Source: Streptomyces sp. NBC_00285 (GTDB lineage Bacteria; Actinomycetota; Actinomycetes; Streptomycetales; Streptomycetaceae). Taken from it: a DNA stretch of 64,000 nt. The stretch lies in NCBI RefSeq assembly GCF_036174265.1, contig NZ_CP108055.1, positions 2,976,001 through 3,040,000 of the forward strand, written 5' to 3'. Position numbers and translations under genes: made by a program. Below the pieces are notes generated by a model. It had not been told where the DNA came from. It saw nothing but the letters and a program-made list of their open reading frames with translations, and searched no databases. Of the stretch, positions 16,074 to 25,684 are shown one piece after another. Within the stretch, counting starts at the first letter, position 1. The number at the start of each line of letters is the position of its first letter.

Positions 16074-16568
16074 TCAGTCCAGGTCGATGCGTTCGCCGGG
16101 GCCGGTGTCGTCACCGCGGTCGTCGAGGTCGCGCGGGTTCGCGTTCCGGGCCGTCCAGCGCTGCTCCTGCGCCTGGACCGCGGAACGGTACGCGGCGAGT
16201 AGCTCGCCTCCCGCGGCGGCGAGGTGGTCGAAGACGTCCGGGTTGCGTTCGATCACGGGCTCGACGGCGGCCCTGGCCTGCTGGACGACCTGCTTGACCA
16301 CCTGCTGGGCGGCGGGTCCGGCGATGCCGCCGAGGAGCGGGGACTGAAGGCCGGACAGCTTTTCGGCGACGTTGTCCACGAGCTTGCGCAGTTCTTCGGC
16401 GGCCGAGCCCGGGGGCGGGCCGTACTGGGTGCGGCGGCGGGCCTTCTCCGCCGCGAGGTCCTCGGCGCACGCCGTCGACCACGCGTCGGCGTCGGTCGCC
16501 CGTACCTCGTCCACGGCGTCCACGGTCTCGTGATCGTCGGCGTCGGACGCGGGGAGCTCTTCGCTCAT
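16074..16568 (-). CDS. Conserved DUF5304-type protein upstream of glkA (SCO2127-like)
   Basis: A 164-residue acidic, Ala-rich, probably helical protein without membrane segments. It lies 67 bases upstream of glkA on the same strand. By position and size it matches S. coelicolor SCO2127, reported to influence glucose uptake or glkA expression and carbon catabolite repression; that identification rests on memory of gene order and size. Residues 55-130 look amphipathic, with regular hydrophobic spacing. No catalytic motif is seen. Confidence 0.85.
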   Translation of the reverse strand: MSEELPASDADDHETVDAVDEVRATDADAWSTACAEDLAAEKARRRTQYGPPPGSAAEELRKLVDNVAEKLSGLQSPLLGGIAGPAAQQVVKQVVQQARAAVEPVIERNPDVFDHLAAAGGELLAAYRSAVQAQEQRWTARNANPRDLDDRGDDTGPGERIDLD

Positions 16569-16625
16569 GACGGACTCCTGACTACGGTTCGTCCCTACGA
16601 CGTTACCCGAATGGGCGTACGCGGT

Positions 16626-17783
16626 TCACGGGGTCCGGGGCCACAGTTCCGGGTCCGGCTCGAACCGGATCCGCAGCTCGCCCTCGCGCAGCGCGGCACC
16701 GGCGACGGTGCAGCGGCGCAGGGCGGAGGGCAGGGGCACGATCCGGCGGAACTGCCCCGCGCTGACGACGAGTTCGTCGCCGCGCCGGACCAGGTCCAGT
16801 TCCTCGCGTATCGCGCCGGGCAGCGGGATGTGCCACACCAGCACCCCGTCCTCGGCGAGCTGGTCGATGACGGGCCACTCGACGGTGGAGCTCGTGCCGT
16901 TGACCTCGGACACGGAGAGGGCCGTGAGGTCGTCGGCGCCGCGCGGATCGTGGCCGAGGTGCCGGACGGCACGGACGTCGTACGACTCCTGCCACTCCTC
17001 CAGGGTCTTGCGCTGCTGGGCGACCAGGGCGGCGGGCCACTCCTGCGGTACGACGCGGTTGGCGACCAGGGTGTCGGGGCGCAGACCGCGCAGGGCGAGG
17101 GCGAGCCCGGCGGACCGCACGGCGTCGGCACCGGCGGGGCCGGGCTCCGCCACCAGCCGCAGGACGCAGTGCCGGTCGGCGAGGACGGCCTCGACCGCGC
17201 CGAGTTCGGTGTCCCAGCGGGCGGCGGTCTCGTACAGCCACTCCGAGGGCATGGGGATACCGGCGAGCCGGCCGAGCACGGGGCGCAGGCCCGCGGCCGC
17301 CTGGCGCTCCGCCGGAAGCAGGCGGCGCAGGTAACGGCGGAGTTCCTCGGGCAGGGAGAGCAGGGCGAGGGCCTGCTGGGTGGGCGGAAGGTCCACGACG
17401 AGCAGGTCGTGCCGCTCGGAGAGCGCCGCGTCGCGCAGGGCGCGGAGCAGGGTGAGTTCCTCGGCACCGGGGAGGGGGGTGACCTCCTCCGGGTCCAGCC
17501 GGGAGGCACCGAGCAGGTCGAGCACCTTGGCGGCACGGTCCTGGAACCCGGCGAGATCGTCCCGGAAACCGGCGGTGGCGTCGGGGCGCCAGGCGGTGAG
17601 ACGGGGGGCGACCTGCACGGGGGCCGCTCCGGTGGGTACGCCGAGAAGGGTGCCGAGGGTGTCGGTGCGGTCGGCGGAGAGGACGAGGGTGCGGGTGCCC
17701 TCTCGGACGGCGGTGAGCGCGGTGGCGGCAGCGACGGTCGTACGTCCGCTGCCGCCTGGCCCGGTGATCAGGATGGTGCGCAT
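16626..17783 (-). CDS. ArsA-like (anion-transporting) P-loop ATPase
   Basis: A 385-residue ATPase of the SIMIBI class (ArsA/GET3 family). Deviant Walker A is GPGGSGRTTVAAA at residues 8-20, and the DLPPTQQALALLSLPEEL block matches the switch/A-loop region of ArsA proteins. The C-terminal VPLPGAIREELDLVRRGDELVV-like strand segment (split as IPLPGAIREEL and DLVRRGDELVV) corresponds to the small Hsp20-like ArsA_HSP20 domain. ATG 17783 sets the P-loop near the N-terminus. No arsenic genes are nearby, so arsenite transport is unlikely; actinomycete paralogues act in unknown targeting or cell-differentiation roles. Confidence 0.88.
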   Translation of the reverse strand: MRTILITGPGGSGRTTVAAATALTAVREGTRTLVLSADRTDTLGTLLGVPTGAAPVQVAPRLTAWRPDATAGFRDDLAGFQDRAAKVLDLLGASRLDPEEVTPLPGAEELTLLRALRDAALSERHDLLVVDLPPTQQALALLSLPEELRRYLRRLLPAERQAAAGLRPVLGRLAGIPMPSEWLYETAARWDTELGAVEAVLADRHCVLRLVAEPGPAGADAVRSAGLALALRGLRPDTLVANRVVPQEWPAALVAQQRKTLEEWQESYDVRAVRHLGHDPRGADDLTALSVSEVNGTSSTVEWPVIDQLAEDGVLVWHIPLPGAIREELDLVRRGDELVVSAGQFRRIVPLPSALRRCTVAGAALREGELRIRFEPDPELWPRTP

Positions 17784-17833
17784 AGGCGTGAACCGTAACT
17801 CACGCCGCGGTTCACCCCGGTTGTGCGGTGTCA

Positions 17834-17911
17834 CGGCTGCGGGCCGGTGGCGGGCCGTACCCACCTGGGGCGCGGGGAACTGCGCGACCAGCCCCCACCG
17901 GCCCGCAGCCG
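17834..17911. repeat. Dispersed Streptomyces palindromic repeat, intact stem-loop copy
   Basis: A perfect 17-bp inverted repeat (17834-17850 with 17895-17911; outer sequence CGGCTGCGGGCCGGTGG) flanks a central GGGGCGCGGGGAACTGCGCG core. It sits between the ArsA-like gene promoter region and the SRPBCC gene stop. It is the most complete of the four copies in the window. Confidence 0.7.
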
Positions 17912-17930
17912 ACAGCGAACCGGCGAAGCC

Positions 17931-18371
17931 CTACTTCCCCGCTTCCACCCGCTTCTTCAGCCCGGCCAGCGCCCGGTCGATGATGACCTTCTCCGCCTTG
18001 CGCTTGATCATCCCCAGCATCGGGATCTTGACGTCGACCGTCAGCAGATACGTGACCTCGGTCGCCCCGGCCCCGGCCGGCTTCAGCACGTACGACCCGT
18101 CGAGCGACCGCAGCATCTGGGACTTCACCAGCGTCCAGGACACCTCGTTGTCCCCGGTCCAGCTGTACCCGAGTACCTGGTCGTCCTTGATCGCCCCCGC
18201 GTCCATGACGAGCCGGACCTGCTCGGCGCGCCCCTGAGCGTCGGTCGCCAGCACCTCCGCCTGCTTCACCTCACCGGTCCAGTCCGGATAGCGGGCGAAG
18301 TCGGCGATCACCGCCATGACGTCGGCCGGTGCCGCCTCGATCGTGATGCTCGAGCTGGTGTGTTCCGCCAT
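17931..18371 (-). CDS. SRPBCC-family protein (polyketide cyclase/START-like fold)
   Basis: A 146-residue protein of the ligand-binding SRPBCC fold. The N-terminal strand SSSITIEAAPADVMAVIADFARYPDWTGEV carries the characteristic helix-turn WTG of the family (shown here as ADVMAVIADFARYPDW). Later strands WTLVKSQMLRSLDGSYVL and VTYLLTVDVKIPMLG follow. A C-terminal helix with many Lys/Arg suggests membrane or nucleic acid contact. ATG 18371 is chosen; an upstream in-frame start at 18449 lacks support. The ligand is unknown. Confidence 0.88.
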   Translation of the reverse strand: MAEHTSSSITIEAAPADVMAVIADFARYPDWTGEVKQAEVLATDAQGRAEQVRLVMDAGAIKDDQVLGYSWTGDNEVSWTLVKSQMLRSLDGSYVLKPAGAGATEVTYLLTVDVKIPMLGMIKRKAEKVIIDRALAGLKKRVEAGK

Positions 18372-18515
18372 CGCGGTGGCTCCTCCAGATGCGGGCCGGT
18401 AAGAAAGATCCCGGACAAGGAGATCCCGGTCCGAGACCGTCATACGCACGTGTGTGCAGCGTGAAGGCTACCGCGCACGTGAACGCCCGACTTCACCCCC
18501 ACCGGCCTCGGTGCC

Positions 18516-19313
18516 TCACCATTCCAACGCCCACGGCTTCCCGCTCCCCGCGAAGTGCCCCACGTTCACGCACTCGGTCGCCCCGATCCGCATCCGGCGG
18601 GCGAGCGGCTGGTGGACGTGACCGAACAGCGAGTAGCGGGGGCGGGTGCGGTGGATGGCGGCCAGCAGCGCCCGGCTCCCCCGTTCGAACCGCCGCGCCA
18701 CCGTGTCGTAGACCAGCTCCGGCACCTCCGGCGGGATGTGCGTGCACAGGACGTCGACCTCGCCGACCGCCTCGATCTTCGCTGCGTACTCCTCGTCGCT
18801 GATCTCGTAGGGCGTGCGCATCGGTGTCCGCAGCCCGCCGCCGACGAAGCCGAAGACCCGTCCCCCGATCTCCACCCGCTCGCCGTCGAGCACGGTCGTG
18901 CCGGGCCCGGCGTACTCCGGCCAGAGCGACGGCATATCGACATTGCCGTAGGTCGCGTACGTCGGTGTCGGGAAGGCCGCGAACATCTCGGCGTACTGCT
19001 TGCGCACCGCCTTCTCGATCACGGGGGCGCGGTCCGCGCCGATCCCGCCCCAGAGCCGGGCCCCGAGCTCCCGCGCCTCCTCGAAGCGGCGGGCGGTGCG
19101 CAGTTCCACGATCAGGTCGGCGTTCTCCACGCCGAACAGGTCGGGGAAGATCCCGCGCGAGTGGTCGGCGTAGTCGAGGAAAAGGACGAGGTCACCCAGG
19201 CAGATCAGGGCGTCGGCGCCCTCGCCGGCGCCGGCCAGGTCACGGGCGTTGCCGTGGACGTCGCTGACCACGTGGACACGGGTTCGGCCGTTACCGGCGG
19301 GTGTGGGTGCCAT
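18516..19313 (-). CDS. Calcineurin-like metallophosphoesterase
   Basis: A 265-residue phosphoesterase. Metal-binding blocks are VHVVSDVHGNARD (D-x-H), LICLGDLVLF (GD), TYGNVDMPSL (GN-x-D in place of the usual GNHD/E), LCTHIPPE and SLFGHVHQPLA (GHxH). ATG 19313 (MAPTPAG) is chosen; an upstream extension to 19421 runs into the divergent promoter region. No signal peptide, so cytoplasmic. Divergent from fadD. Confidence 0.9.
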   Translation of the reverse strand: MAPTPAGNGRTRVHVVSDVHGNARDLAGAGEGADALICLGDLVLFLDYADHSRGIFPDLFGVENADLIVELRTARRFEEARELGARLWGGIGADRAPVIEKAVRKQYAEMFAAFPTPTYATYGNVDMPSLWPEYAGPGTTVLDGERVEIGGRVFGFVGGGLRTPMRTPYEISDEEYAAKIEAVGEVDVLCTHIPPEVPELVYDTVARRFERGSRALLAAIHRTRPRYSLFGHVHQPLARRMRIGATECVNVGHFAGSGKPWALEW

Positions 19314-19369
19314 GACGATCAAGGGTAAGCGTGTGGGGCAAACGTGAACAGTGGCGACGGGACCTGCGG

Positions 19370-19387
19370 TTACTGGCCAGTCAGTAA
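19370..19387. promoter_or_regulatory. Inverted repeat TTACTG-N6-CAGTAA, candidate TetR-type operator
   Basis: TTACTGGCCAGTCAGTAA is an inverted repeat (TTACTG...CAGTAA) with an inner palindrome ACTGGCCAGT. It lies in the divergent region between the metallophosphoesterase and fadD. TTACTnnnnAGTAA-like sites are typical of TetR-family regulators of fatty-acid genes. No regulator gene is beside it, so the cognate protein is unknown. Confidence 0.5.
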
Positions 19388-19487
19388 GTAGGTGGACTAG
19401 TCTTCGTGGGAGAACCCCCATCCGTGTGACGCGGCGAACATCTCGCCCGGCCCCCCTGTCGAAGAGGCCATACCGGCGGGTAACGTC

Positions 19488-19556
19488 CGGGCAGTCCAGC
19501 CGTGCTCAGGATTTCAACCAGTGGCTGAAACCACTGGGGACCCCGAGCACTGCCCG
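19488..19556 (+). other. Structured 5' leader upstream of fadD
   Basis: Three nested complementary pairs form a long hairpin: CGGGCA (19488-19493) with TGCCCG (19551-19556), GTGCTC (19502-19507) with GAGCAC (19545-19550), and CCAGTGG (19518-19524) with CCACTGG (19531-19537). TTTCA (19512-19516) and TGAAA (19526-19530) offer a mutually exclusive alternative. The element ends 66 bases before the fadD start. No known RNA family is recognised. Confidence 0.45.
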
Positions 19557-19622
19557 AGCCGTGGACCGCACCGTCGCATCGCACAACGTCGTGGCGCCGG
19601 CGCCCTATGAGGAGCAGCAGTC

Positions 19623-21419
19623 TTGCGCGAGTTCAGCCTTCCGGCTTTGTACGAGGTCCCTGCGGACGGCAATCTCACCGACATCGTCCGGAGAAACGCC
19701 GCGCAGCACCCCGATGTCGCCGTCATCGCCCGCAAGGCGGGCGGCCAGTGGCAGGACGTGACCGCCACGGTCTTCCTGGCCGAGGTGCACGCCGCCGCCA
19801 AGGGGCTCATCGCCTCCGGCGTCCAGCCGGGCGACCGGGTCGGTCTGATGTCCCGTACCCGCTACGAGTGGACGCTGCTCGACTTCGCGATCTGGAGCGC
19901 GGGCGCGGTCACCGTGCCGGTGTACGAGACCAGCTCGGCCGAGCAGATCCAGTGGATCCTCTCCGACTCGGGCGCGACCGCCTGCGTCGTGGAGCTGGAC
20001 GGCCACGCCGCGGCCGTCGAATCGGTGCGCGAGGGTCTGCCCGCGCTCAAGCACGTCTGGCAGATCGAGGGCGGCGGGGTCGAGGCACTGGGCCGCGCGG
20101 GCAAGGACATCAGCGACGCGGCCGTCGAGGAGCGCAGCTCGCTGGCGAAGGCCGACGACCCGGCGACCATCGTGTACACGAGTGGCACCACCGGCCGCCC
20201 CAAGGGCTGCGTGCTCACCCACCGCAGCTTCTTCGCCGAGTGCGGCAACATCGTGGAGCGGCTGCGCCCGCTGTTCCGCACCGGCGAGTGCTCGGTGCTG
20301 CTCTTCCTGCCGCTCGCGCACGTCTTCGGGCGGCTCGTGCAGATCGCGCCGATGATGGCGCCGATCAAGCTGGGCATGGTCCCGGACATCAAGAACCTCA
20401 CCGACGAGCTGGCGTCCTTCCGGCCGACGCTGATCCTGGGCGTCCCGCGTGTCTTCGAGAAGGTCTACAACTCGGCGCGCGCCAAGGCGCAGGCGGACGG
20501 CAAGGGCAAGATCTTCGACAAGGCCGCCGACACGGCGATCGCCTACAGCAGGGCCCTGGACACCCCGTCGGGTCCGTCCCTCGGCCTGAAGATCAAATAC
20601 AGGACCTTCGACAAACTCGTCTACAGCAAGCTGCGCGCGGTCCTCGGCGGCAAGGGCGAGTACGCCATCTCCGGCGGTGCCCCGCTGGGCGAGCGACTCG
20701 GGCACTTCTTCCGCGGCATCGGCTTCACGGTCCTGGAGGGCTACGGCCTGACCGAGTCCTGTGCCGCGACCGCCTTCAACCCCTGGGACCGCACGAAGAT
20801 CGGCACGGTCGGGCAGCCGCTGCCCGGTTCGGTGATCCGGATCGCGGACGACGGCGAGGTGCTGCTGCACGGCGAGCACCTGTTCAAGGGCTACTGGAAC
20901 AACGAGGCCGCCACGGCCGAGGCGCTGATGGACGGCTGGTTCCACACCGGGGACATCGGCACCCTCGACGAGGACGGCTACCTCCGCATCACCGGGCGCA
21001 AGAAGGAGATCATCGTCACCGCGGGCGGCAAGAACGTCGCCCCGGCCGTGATCGAGGACCGTATCCGGGCACACGCGCTGGTGGCCGAGTGCATGGTGGT
21101 GGGCGACGGGCGGCCGTTCGTGGGCGCGCTGATCACCATCGACGACGAGTTCCTGGGCCGGTGGGCCGACGAGCACGGCAAGCCGGCGGGTTCCACCGCG
21201 GCGTCGCTGGCCGGGGACGCGGACCTGAACGCGGCGATCCAGGCCGCGATCGACGACGGCAACGCCGCGGTGTCGAAGGCGGAATCGGTGCGGAAGTTCC
21301 GCATTCTGTCCTCCCAGTTCACGGAGGAGACGGGCCACCTGACGCCGTCGCTGAAGCTCAAGCGGAACGTGGTGGCGAAGGACTACGCGGACGAGATCGA
21401 GGCGATCTACGCGAAGTAG
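19623..21419 (+). CDS. fadD: Long-chain fatty-acid CoA ligase (AMP-forming)
   Basis: ANL-superfamily adenylating enzyme of 598 residues that activates fatty acids to acyl-CoA. Core motifs are present: YTSGTTGRPKGCVLTHRS (A3 phosphate loop), EGYGLTESCAATAFN (A5), GWFHTGDIG (A7 Asp), ITGRKKEIIVTAGGKNVAP (A8) and a C-terminal LTPSLKLKRN catalytic-Lys segment (A10). It is the FACL type with the split N-domain. Starts at TTG 19623 with GAGGAG upstream. A structured leader and an operator-like inverted repeat precede it. Confidence 0.94.
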   Translation: MREFSLPALYEVPADGNLTDIVRRNAAQHPDVAVIARKAGGQWQDVTATVFLAEVHAAAKGLIASGVQPGDRVGLMSRTRYEWTLLDFAIWSAGAVTVPVYETSSAEQIQWILSDSGATACVVELDGHAAAVESVREGLPALKHVWQIEGGGVEALGRAGKDISDAAVEERSSLAKADDPATIVYTSGTTGRPKGCVLTHRSFFAECGNIVERLRPLFRTGECSVLLFLPLAHVFGRLVQIAPMMAPIKLGMVPDIKNLTDELASFRPTLILGVPRVFEKVYNSARAKAQADGKGKIFDKAADTAIAYSRALDTPSGPSLGLKIKYRTFDKLVYSKLRAVLGGKGEYAISGGAPLGERLGHFFRGIGFTVLEGYGLTESCAATAFNPWDRTKIGTVGQPLPGSVIRIADDGEVLLHGEHLFKGYWNNEAATAEALMDGWFHTGDIGTLDEDGYLRITGRKKEIIVTAGGKNVAPAVIEDRIRAHALVAECMVVGDGRPFVGALITIDDEFLGRWADEHGKPAGSTAASLAGDADLNAAIQAAIDDGNAAVSKAESVRKFRILSSQFTEETGHLTPSLKLKRNVVAKDYADEIEAIYAK

Positions 21420-21438
21420 TACGCCCTCTCGCAGCAGG

Positions 21439-23097
<1,659 letters not shown>

Positions 23098-23102
23098 TCC
23101 GG

Positions 23103-24245
23103 CTATAGCAACGTCTTCAACTTTTCCGCCAACAAATCCCATCGCCACTTCTCTTCGACCCACTCCCGTCCCCGCTCCCCCATCCGCCTCCGCAGTTCCG
23201 CGTCGCCGAGGAGGACGACGATCCGCTCGGCGGCCTCCTCGACCGAACCGCCGCGCACGACCCAGCCGGTCTCACCGTCGAGCACGGCGTCCGGGGCGCC
23301 TCCGGAGTCCCCGGCGACGACGGGCAGTCCGGTCGCGGAGGCCTCCAGATAGACGATCCCGAGCCCCTCGACATCGAGCCCGCCCCGCCGCGTCCGGCAC
23401 GGCATGGCGAACACGTCCCCGGCGCCGTAGTGCGCGGGCAGTTCGGCCCAGGGCACGGCTCCGGTGAAGCGCACGGAGTCGGCGACCCCGGTCTCCCGGG
23501 CGAGCCTGCGCAACTCCTTCTCGTACGGCCCGCCGCCGACGATCAGCAGGACGGCGTCGGGCTCCTGCACGAGAATCCGCGGCATGGCGAGGATCAGCGT
23601 GTCCTGCCCCTTGCGCGGCACCAGCCGCGAGACACACACCACCACCGGCCGGTCCGTCAGCCCCAGCCGCGCCCGCACGGCCTCGCCGCCCGACCCGGGG
23701 TGGAAGGTCTTCTCGTCGACCCCGGGCGGCAACTGCACCATCCGCCCGGCGGCCCGCGCCGTCAGCGCCCCGGCGATCCGCGAGCGCGTGTACTCGCCGA
23801 GGTAGGTGACGGTGTCCGTCGACTCCCCGATCCGCCTCAACAGCTGCCGTGCGGCGGGCAGTTGGGCCCACCCCGCCTCGTGCCCGTGGGTCGTGGCGAC
23901 CAGCCGCTCGGCACCCGCCCGCCTGAGCGCCGGTGCCATCAGCCCGAGCGGCGCGGCCGCCCCGAACCACACCGACGTACAGCCGTGTTCACGCAGCAGC
24001 CCGACGGCCTTGCGGGTGGTCCCGGGCGTCGGCAGCAGCATGGTCGTCGAGTCCCGTACGACGGTGAAGGGCTGCTCGGCGTCGAAGGCGGCGGTGGCCT
24101 CCACGCCCTCCCGGCCGCGCTTCCAGGTGGAGGCGAGGACGACGAGGCGCTCGGGGTCGAGCCGCAGCGCCATGTTGTGCAGGAACGCCTGGATGCCACC
24201 GGGGCGGGGCGGGAAGTCGTTCGTCACGATCAGGGTCTTGTGCAT
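23103..24245 (-). CDS. GT4-family glycosyltransferase, PimB-like (phosphatidylinositol mannosyltransferase)
   Basis: A 380-residue GT-B glycosyltransferase. The N-terminal NDFPPRPGGIQAF loop is characteristic of the PimB/MgtA group. The C-terminal donor domain has VCVSRLVPRKGQDTLI, FTGAVPWAELPAHY and the E-x7-E motif in EGLGIVYLEASATG. Actinobacterial homologues add the second mannose to phosphatidyl-inositol monomannoside, forming Ac1PIM2. This supports pimB, but close paralogues exist, so the symbol is left open. The next gene encodes a GT87 integral-membrane mannosyltransferase-like protein, divergently oriented. Confidence 0.85.
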   Translation of the reverse strand: MHKTLIVTNDFPPRPGGIQAFLHNMALRLDPERLVVLASTWKRGREGVEATAAFDAEQPFTVVRDSTTMLLPTPGTTRKAVGLLREHGCTSVWFGAAAPLGLMAPALRRAGAERLVATTHGHEAGWAQLPAARQLLRRIGESTDTVTYLGEYTRSRIAGALTARAAGRMVQLPPGVDEKTFHPGSGGEAVRARLGLTDRPVVVCVSRLVPRKGQDTLILAMPRILVQEPDAVLLIVGGGPYEKELRRLARETGVADSVRFTGAVPWAELPAHYGAGDVFAMPCRTRRGGLDVEGLGIVYLEASATGLPVVAGDSGGAPDAVLDGETGWVVRGGSVEEAAERIVVLLGDAELRRRMGERGREWVEEKWRWDLLAEKLKTLL

Positions 24246-24345
24246 CGCCGCAGACCCTACCGAACCGGCTGCTCACAGCCGGGCACGGCCGCGTTTATGG
24301 CACCCTCACAGGAGGGCGGGACATCATGTTCCCCTCAAGGTGCGG

Positions 24346-25608
24346 ATGAGAACGGCAGGGGATCACGTGGAGACGAAGGCCGGGCGGCGGTCTCTGACCG
24401 GACTGCTGCTGACCTGGGGCGTGACCAGGCTGTTGCTCCTGCTGTGGGTCTACAAGGTGTACGTCTTCCCGGGCCCGGACGTCACCAGTGACGTGTCGGT
24501 CATCTACCAGGGCTGGTACGACGTCCTGCGCACCGGAACGTTCCCGCAGTCCGACGTGACCTGGCAGTATCCGCCCGCCGCGGCCCTCGCGATCCTCTCT
24601 CCCGCCCTGCTGCCCTTCCTGGAGTACACACAGGCATTCTTCCTGATCGCCTTCGCCGCCGACCTGGTCGTCCTGCTCCTGCTGCTGTACGCGGGCCGGC
24701 GCCCCGGGCGGCGGTTGCGGGGGGCCTGGGTGTGGGTGGCGGGCGTACCCCTGCTCGGCCCGACCGTCTACTCCCGCTACGACGTGATGGTGACCGCGGT
24801 GGCGGTCGCCGCGGTGCTCGCCGCCGCCCGGCATCCGCGGGTGGCGGGGGCGCTGGTGGGCTTCGGGGCACTGCTGAAGGTGTGGCCGGCGCTGATCCTC
24901 GTCGGGATCCGCAGGCGCAGCGTCTGGGCCTCGGCCGCGGTGACGGTCGCGGTCGTGGCCGGACTGTTCTCCGTCGCGATGCCCGGGGCCTTCGCCTTCC
25001 TGAACTTCCAGCGGGAGCGGGGCACCGAGGTGGAGTCGCTGGGCTCCCTGGTCTTCCACATCGCCCGCCACTACGGCTGGAACGGCTCCGTCCTGCTCAA
25101 CTACGGCTCGGTCGAGTTCCTCGGCCCCTGGGTGACCCTCGTCAGCACGGCCGCGATCACCCTGACCGGCATGGCCTTCGGTCTGCTGCTGCTGTGGCGG
25201 CTGACGGCCACCCGGTTCGAAGCGCACACGGCGGCCGACGCGGCGCTGGTGGCGGTGCTGATGTTCACCACCACCAGCCGGGTGATCAGCCCGCAGTACA
25301 TGGTGTGGCTGGTCGGCCTGGCCGCGGTGTGCCTGTGCTTCCGCGCCAGCGGGATGGGCGTGCCGGCCGCGCTGGTGCTGACGGCGTGCTTCGTCACGGT
25401 CCTGGAGTTCCCGATCTGGTTCGCGGACGTCGTGGGCAGCACCCCGCGCGGCATCGCCCTCCTGTTCGTCCGCAACGGCCTGCTGGTCCTCGCCACCGTC
25501 ATCGGCATGCGCGAACTGTGGAGGGCGACGGTCCCGACGCCGGCCCCGGCGCTCCCGGCCCCGGATCAGACCGAGGCCCCGGCCCAGGAGGCCTCCGCGT
25601 CGTCCTGA
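24346..25608 (+). CDS. GT87-family polytopic membrane glycosyltransferase (DUF2029)
   Basis: About 420 residues with some ten hydrophobic segments. It carries features of GT-C, polyprenyl-phosphate-mannose-dependent transferases: DVSVIYQGWYDVLRTG near the first loop (conserved acidic residues), DVTWQYPPAA, SRYDVMV and SPQYMVWLV. GT87 enzymes extend phosphatidylinositol mannosides or arabinomannan. The start is ATG 24346 or GTG 24367; the latter has a better AGGGG site five bases upstream. Divergent from the PimB-like gene, suggesting the pair act on one lipid-linked glycan. Confidence 0.85.
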   Translation: MRTAGDHVETKAGRRSLTGLLLTWGVTRLLLLLWVYKVYVFPGPDVTSDVSVIYQGWYDVLRTGTFPQSDVTWQYPPAAALAILSPALLPFLEYTQAFFLIAFAADLVVLLLLLYAGRRPGRRLRGAWVWVAGVPLLGPTVYSRYDVMVTAVAVAAVLAAARHPRVAGALVGFGALLKVWPALILVGIRRRSVWASAAVTVAVVAGLFSVAMPGAFAFLNFQRERGTEVESLGSLVFHIARHYGWNGSVLLNYGSVEFLGPWVTLVSTAAITLTGMAFGLLLLWRLTATRFEAHTAADAALVAVLMFTTTSRVISPQYMVWLVGLAAVCLCFRASGMGVPAALVLTACFVTVLEFPIWFADVVGSTPRGIALLFVRNGLLVLATVIGMRELWRATVPTPAPALPAPDQTEAPAQEASASS

Positions 25609-25616
25609 ACCGGACT

Positions 25617-25636
25617 GTCCGCCCCCGACGGCGGAC
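25617..25636. terminator. Short bidirectional terminator-like hairpin
   Basis: GTCCGCC and GGCGGAC pair around a six-base loop between two convergent genes. The stem is short (7 bp), so this is a weak call. Confidence 0.4.
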
Positions 25637-25684
25637 TGGCCCTACGGCACCTGTTTCGCCCGCGGAGGCCGTCGAGTCGCCCGG

